From Pseudomaricurvus alkylphenolicus (GTDB lineage: Bacteria > Pseudomonadota > Gammaproteobacteria > Pseudomonadales > Cellvibrionaceae), in contig NZ_JAAQPI010000025.1 of NCBI RefSeq assembly GCF_011683955.1, forward strand, positions 1 through 64,000: 64,000 bases of DNA, given 5' to 3'. Made by a program: the position numbers and the translations under genes. The notes below the pieces were generated by a model that was given only the letters and a program-made list of their open reading frames with translations, was not told where the DNA came from and made no database searches. Within the stretch, counting starts at the first letter, position 1; the number at the start of each line of letters is the position of its first letter. Below, piece after piece: positions 62,242 to 64,000 of this stretch.

Positions 62242-64000
62242 ATGGCCGGCCTGATCCCCCAAGCGTTTATCGATGATTTGCTGGACCGCATCGACATTGT
62301 CGACGTGGTGGATGCGCGCGTAAAACTGAAAAAATCCGGCAAAAATTACAGCGCCTGCTGCCCATTCCACGACGAAAAAACCCCGTCATTTACCGTCAGC
62401 CCCAACAAGCAGTTCTATTACTGCTTTGGCTGCGGCGCCAGTGGTACCGCCCTGGGTTTTGTGCTGGAACACGATCGCCTGAGCTTTCCCCAGGCTGTGG
62501 AAGAGCTGGCCAAAATGGCCGGCGTGGAAGTCCCGCGGGAAGCCCGGGAAGACTCCCCCCGCCAAAAAGAAAGACGCACGCTCTACGAGGTGCTGGAAAA
62601 AGCAGACGCCTTTTATCGCCAGCAGTTACGGCACAGTCCAGCGCGCCAACACGCCGTTAACTACCTTAAACAGCGAGGCCTTAGCGGCGAAATTGCTCGA
62701 GACTTCGGTATTGGTTACGCCCCGCCCGGCTGGGATAACCTGATGAAAGCCCTTGGCCTGACCGAAGAAGACAAACATCTGCTGGCCGAAGGCGGCATGC
62801 TGATCGAGCGACCGGAAGACAAACGCCGCTATGATCGCTTCCGTAATCGCATCATGTTCCCCATCCGCGACACCCGCGGCCGGGTTATCGGTTTTGGCGG
62901 CCGGGTGCTGGGGGACGACAAACCCAAATACCTGAACTCACCGGAAACACCGGTGTTCCATAAAGGCAAAGAACTCTACGGCCTGTTTGAAGCCCGCAAC
63001 GCCCATCGCCAACTGCCGCGACTGCTGGTGGTGGAAGGCTATATGGATGTAGTGGCCCTGGCCCAGTTCGGTATTCGCTATGGCGTGGCTACACTGGGCA
63101 CCGCTTGTGGCGAGGACCACCTTGCCCGCGCCTTTAAGTACACCCAGGAAGTGGTCTTCTGTTTCGATGGTGACGCCGCCGGCCGCAATGCCGCCCAACG
63201 CGCCCTGGAAAACTCACTGTCCTCGATGCAGGACGGACGTCAGGTCAAATTCCTGTTCCTGCCCGAAGGCGAAGACCCGGACACCTTGGTTCGGCAAGTG
63301 GGCGCGGAGAAATTTACCGGCATGATCGACATGGCGGTGCCGCTGGAAGACTTTTTGTTCGACAGTGTCTCCGACGGTATCGACATCCAATCGATGGAAG
63401 GACGCGCACGCCTGAGCAAACGCGCCGCACCCTTACTGCATCAATTACCCGCAGGTATTTTTCGCGAACTGATGTTTGCCAACCTGGCGCAGCGCACCGG
63501 CTTACCCCTGGATACACTGATGGAGCTGGTAGAAGCACCGCCGGAGGCGAGACCGACTGAGCCAAAACCAAGACCGCCAGAGCCCACGGAACATAAGAGC
63601 CACTCAACGAGTCCGCAGCATACCGACCCGGACTTCCAGAGCGCCCCCATGGAGCCGGAAAACTCCGGCAGCGGTTACTACCCCGATTACCTGGAGGCTG
63701 GACCCGCAGAGGCACCGAAAGCAGGCACCCCACAATATCGCGGCCCCCTGCATCTGCCACCAACCAAACTCCTCTGTGCAATATTGCTGCAACATCCGGA
63801 GCTGGCCCCCAGCACGCCGGACATCCCCGAAATCAGCGCCAGCGAGCAGGAAGATCTGGTGGTTTTCACGGAACTCCTGGCCCTGCTCCGCCAGCGCCCC
63901 AACTACAACCTGTCGCGTATCCTGGGCCATTGGCGCGGCAGCAAGGGCGCCGCCGCCACCGAAGCGCTGGCACAACTTGCGGCCACCGACCTGATCAGCC
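62242..64000 (+). CDS. dnaG: DNA primase (C-terminus cut by window edge)
   Basis: 586 codons are visible and open at the window end. The N-terminal CHC2 zinc finger (CPFHDEKTPSFTV ... FYYCFGCG), the catalytic TOPRIM core (LVVEGYMDVVAL, EVVFCFDGDAAGRNAA) and the helical part are present. A Pro/Glu/Ser-rich linker of about 65 residues (starting near residue 432) precedes the C-terminal helicase-binding domain, which is incomplete here. It follows yqeY by 63 bp. Confidence 0.97.
   Translation, partial: MAGLIPQAFIDDLLDRIDIVDVVDARVKLKKSGKNYSACCPFHDEKTPSFTVSPNKQFYYCFGCGASGTALGFVLEHDRLSFPQAVEELAKMAGVEVPREAREDSPRQKERRTLYEVLEKADAFYRQQLRHSPARQHAVNYLKQRGLSGEIARDFGIGYAPPGWDNLMKALGLTEEDKHLLAEGGMLIERPEDKRRYDRFRNRIMFPIRDTRGRVIGFGGRVLGDDKPKYLNSPETPVFHKGKELYGLFEARNAHRQLPRLLVVEGYMDVVALAQFGIRYGVATLGTACGEDHLARAFKYTQEVVFCFDGDAAGRNAAQRALENSLSSMQDGRQVKFLFLPEGEDPDTLVRQVGAEKFTGMIDMAVPLEDFLFDSVSDGIDIQSMEGRARLSKRAAPLLHQLPAGIFRELMFANLAQRTGLPLDTLMELVEAPPEARPTEPKPRPPEPTEHKSHSTSPQHTDPDFQSAPMEPENSGSGYYPDYLEAGPAEAPKAGTPQYRGPLHLPPTKLLCAILLQHPELAPSTPDIPEISASEQEDLVVFTELLALLRQRPNYNLSRILGHWRGSKGAAATEALAQLAATDLIS

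Overview
This window is chromosomal DNA from a gammaproteobacterium. The housekeeping order matches Pseudomonas and the Cellvibrionales: tRNA-tufB-tRNA-Trp-secE-nusG-rplKAJL-rpoBC with str operon genes beyond, carAB-greA, grpE-dnaK-dnaJ-dapB, recN/fur/bamE/ratAB, and tsaD/rpsU-dnaG. A 407-residue EF-Tu, longer than the usual 394-397, together with the general gene content points to the Cellvibrionales or relatives. That placement is inference; there is no rRNA gene here to test it.

Layout. Positions 1-4700 hold the str operon (rpsL, rpsG, fusA and tufA, the last cut by the window edge), all on the minus strand behind a clear sigma70 promoter. Positions 5036-9600 hold a four-gene signalling and envelope cassette between rpoC and rpsL: histidine kinase, acidic exported protein, outer-membrane barrel with an N-terminal TPR-like region, and response regulator. 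Positions 9643-23865 hold rpoC, rpoB, rplL, rplJ, rplA, rplK, nusG, secE, tRNA-Trp, tufB and four more tRNAs, ending at a GC-discriminator promoter. Positions 23840-28270 hold a SPOR protein, coaX, birA, an OhrR-type regulator, a glutathione peroxidase and a short-chain dehydrogenase. Positions 28450-35350 hold greA, carB, carA and a methyl-accepting chemotaxis protein with a FliA-type promoter. Positions 35590-40440 hold dapB, dnaJ, dnaK and grpE with two sigma32-type promoters. Positions 40500-46400 hold recN, fur, bamE, ratB, ratA and a sodium symporter. Positions 46480-51640 hold a valine-catabolic operon with a divergent AraC-type regulator. Positions 51647-58368 hold an alpha/beta hydrolase, a CoA-acylating aldehyde dehydrogenase, a GGDEF-EAL protein and ettA. 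Positions 58670-64000 hold a DksA-like zinc-finger protein, folK, folB, tsaD, rpsU, yqeY and dnaG (cut by the window edge).

The most distinctive part is the cassette at 5036-9600. A nearly identical motif (TACAAACCG-W-TACA on the minus strand, two half-sites one helical turn apart) occurs twice: just upstream of the acidic-protein gene, overlapping its probable -35 region, and just beyond the end of the response-regulator gene. It resembles the RstA box, and the regulator is RstA-like. This suggests an autoregulated envelope system that ends only a few hundred bases before the ribosomal str promoter.

Other points are near-identical tuf copies that differ in start codon (GTG versus ATG), frequent GTG or TTG starts in core genes, two copies of a REP-like palindromic element, an OhrR-type regulator paired with a thioredoxin-type peroxidase rather than Ohr, and AraC-type direct repeats with 21-bp periodicity in front of the valine operon regulator. 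I see no CRISPR array, prophage or insertion sequence.
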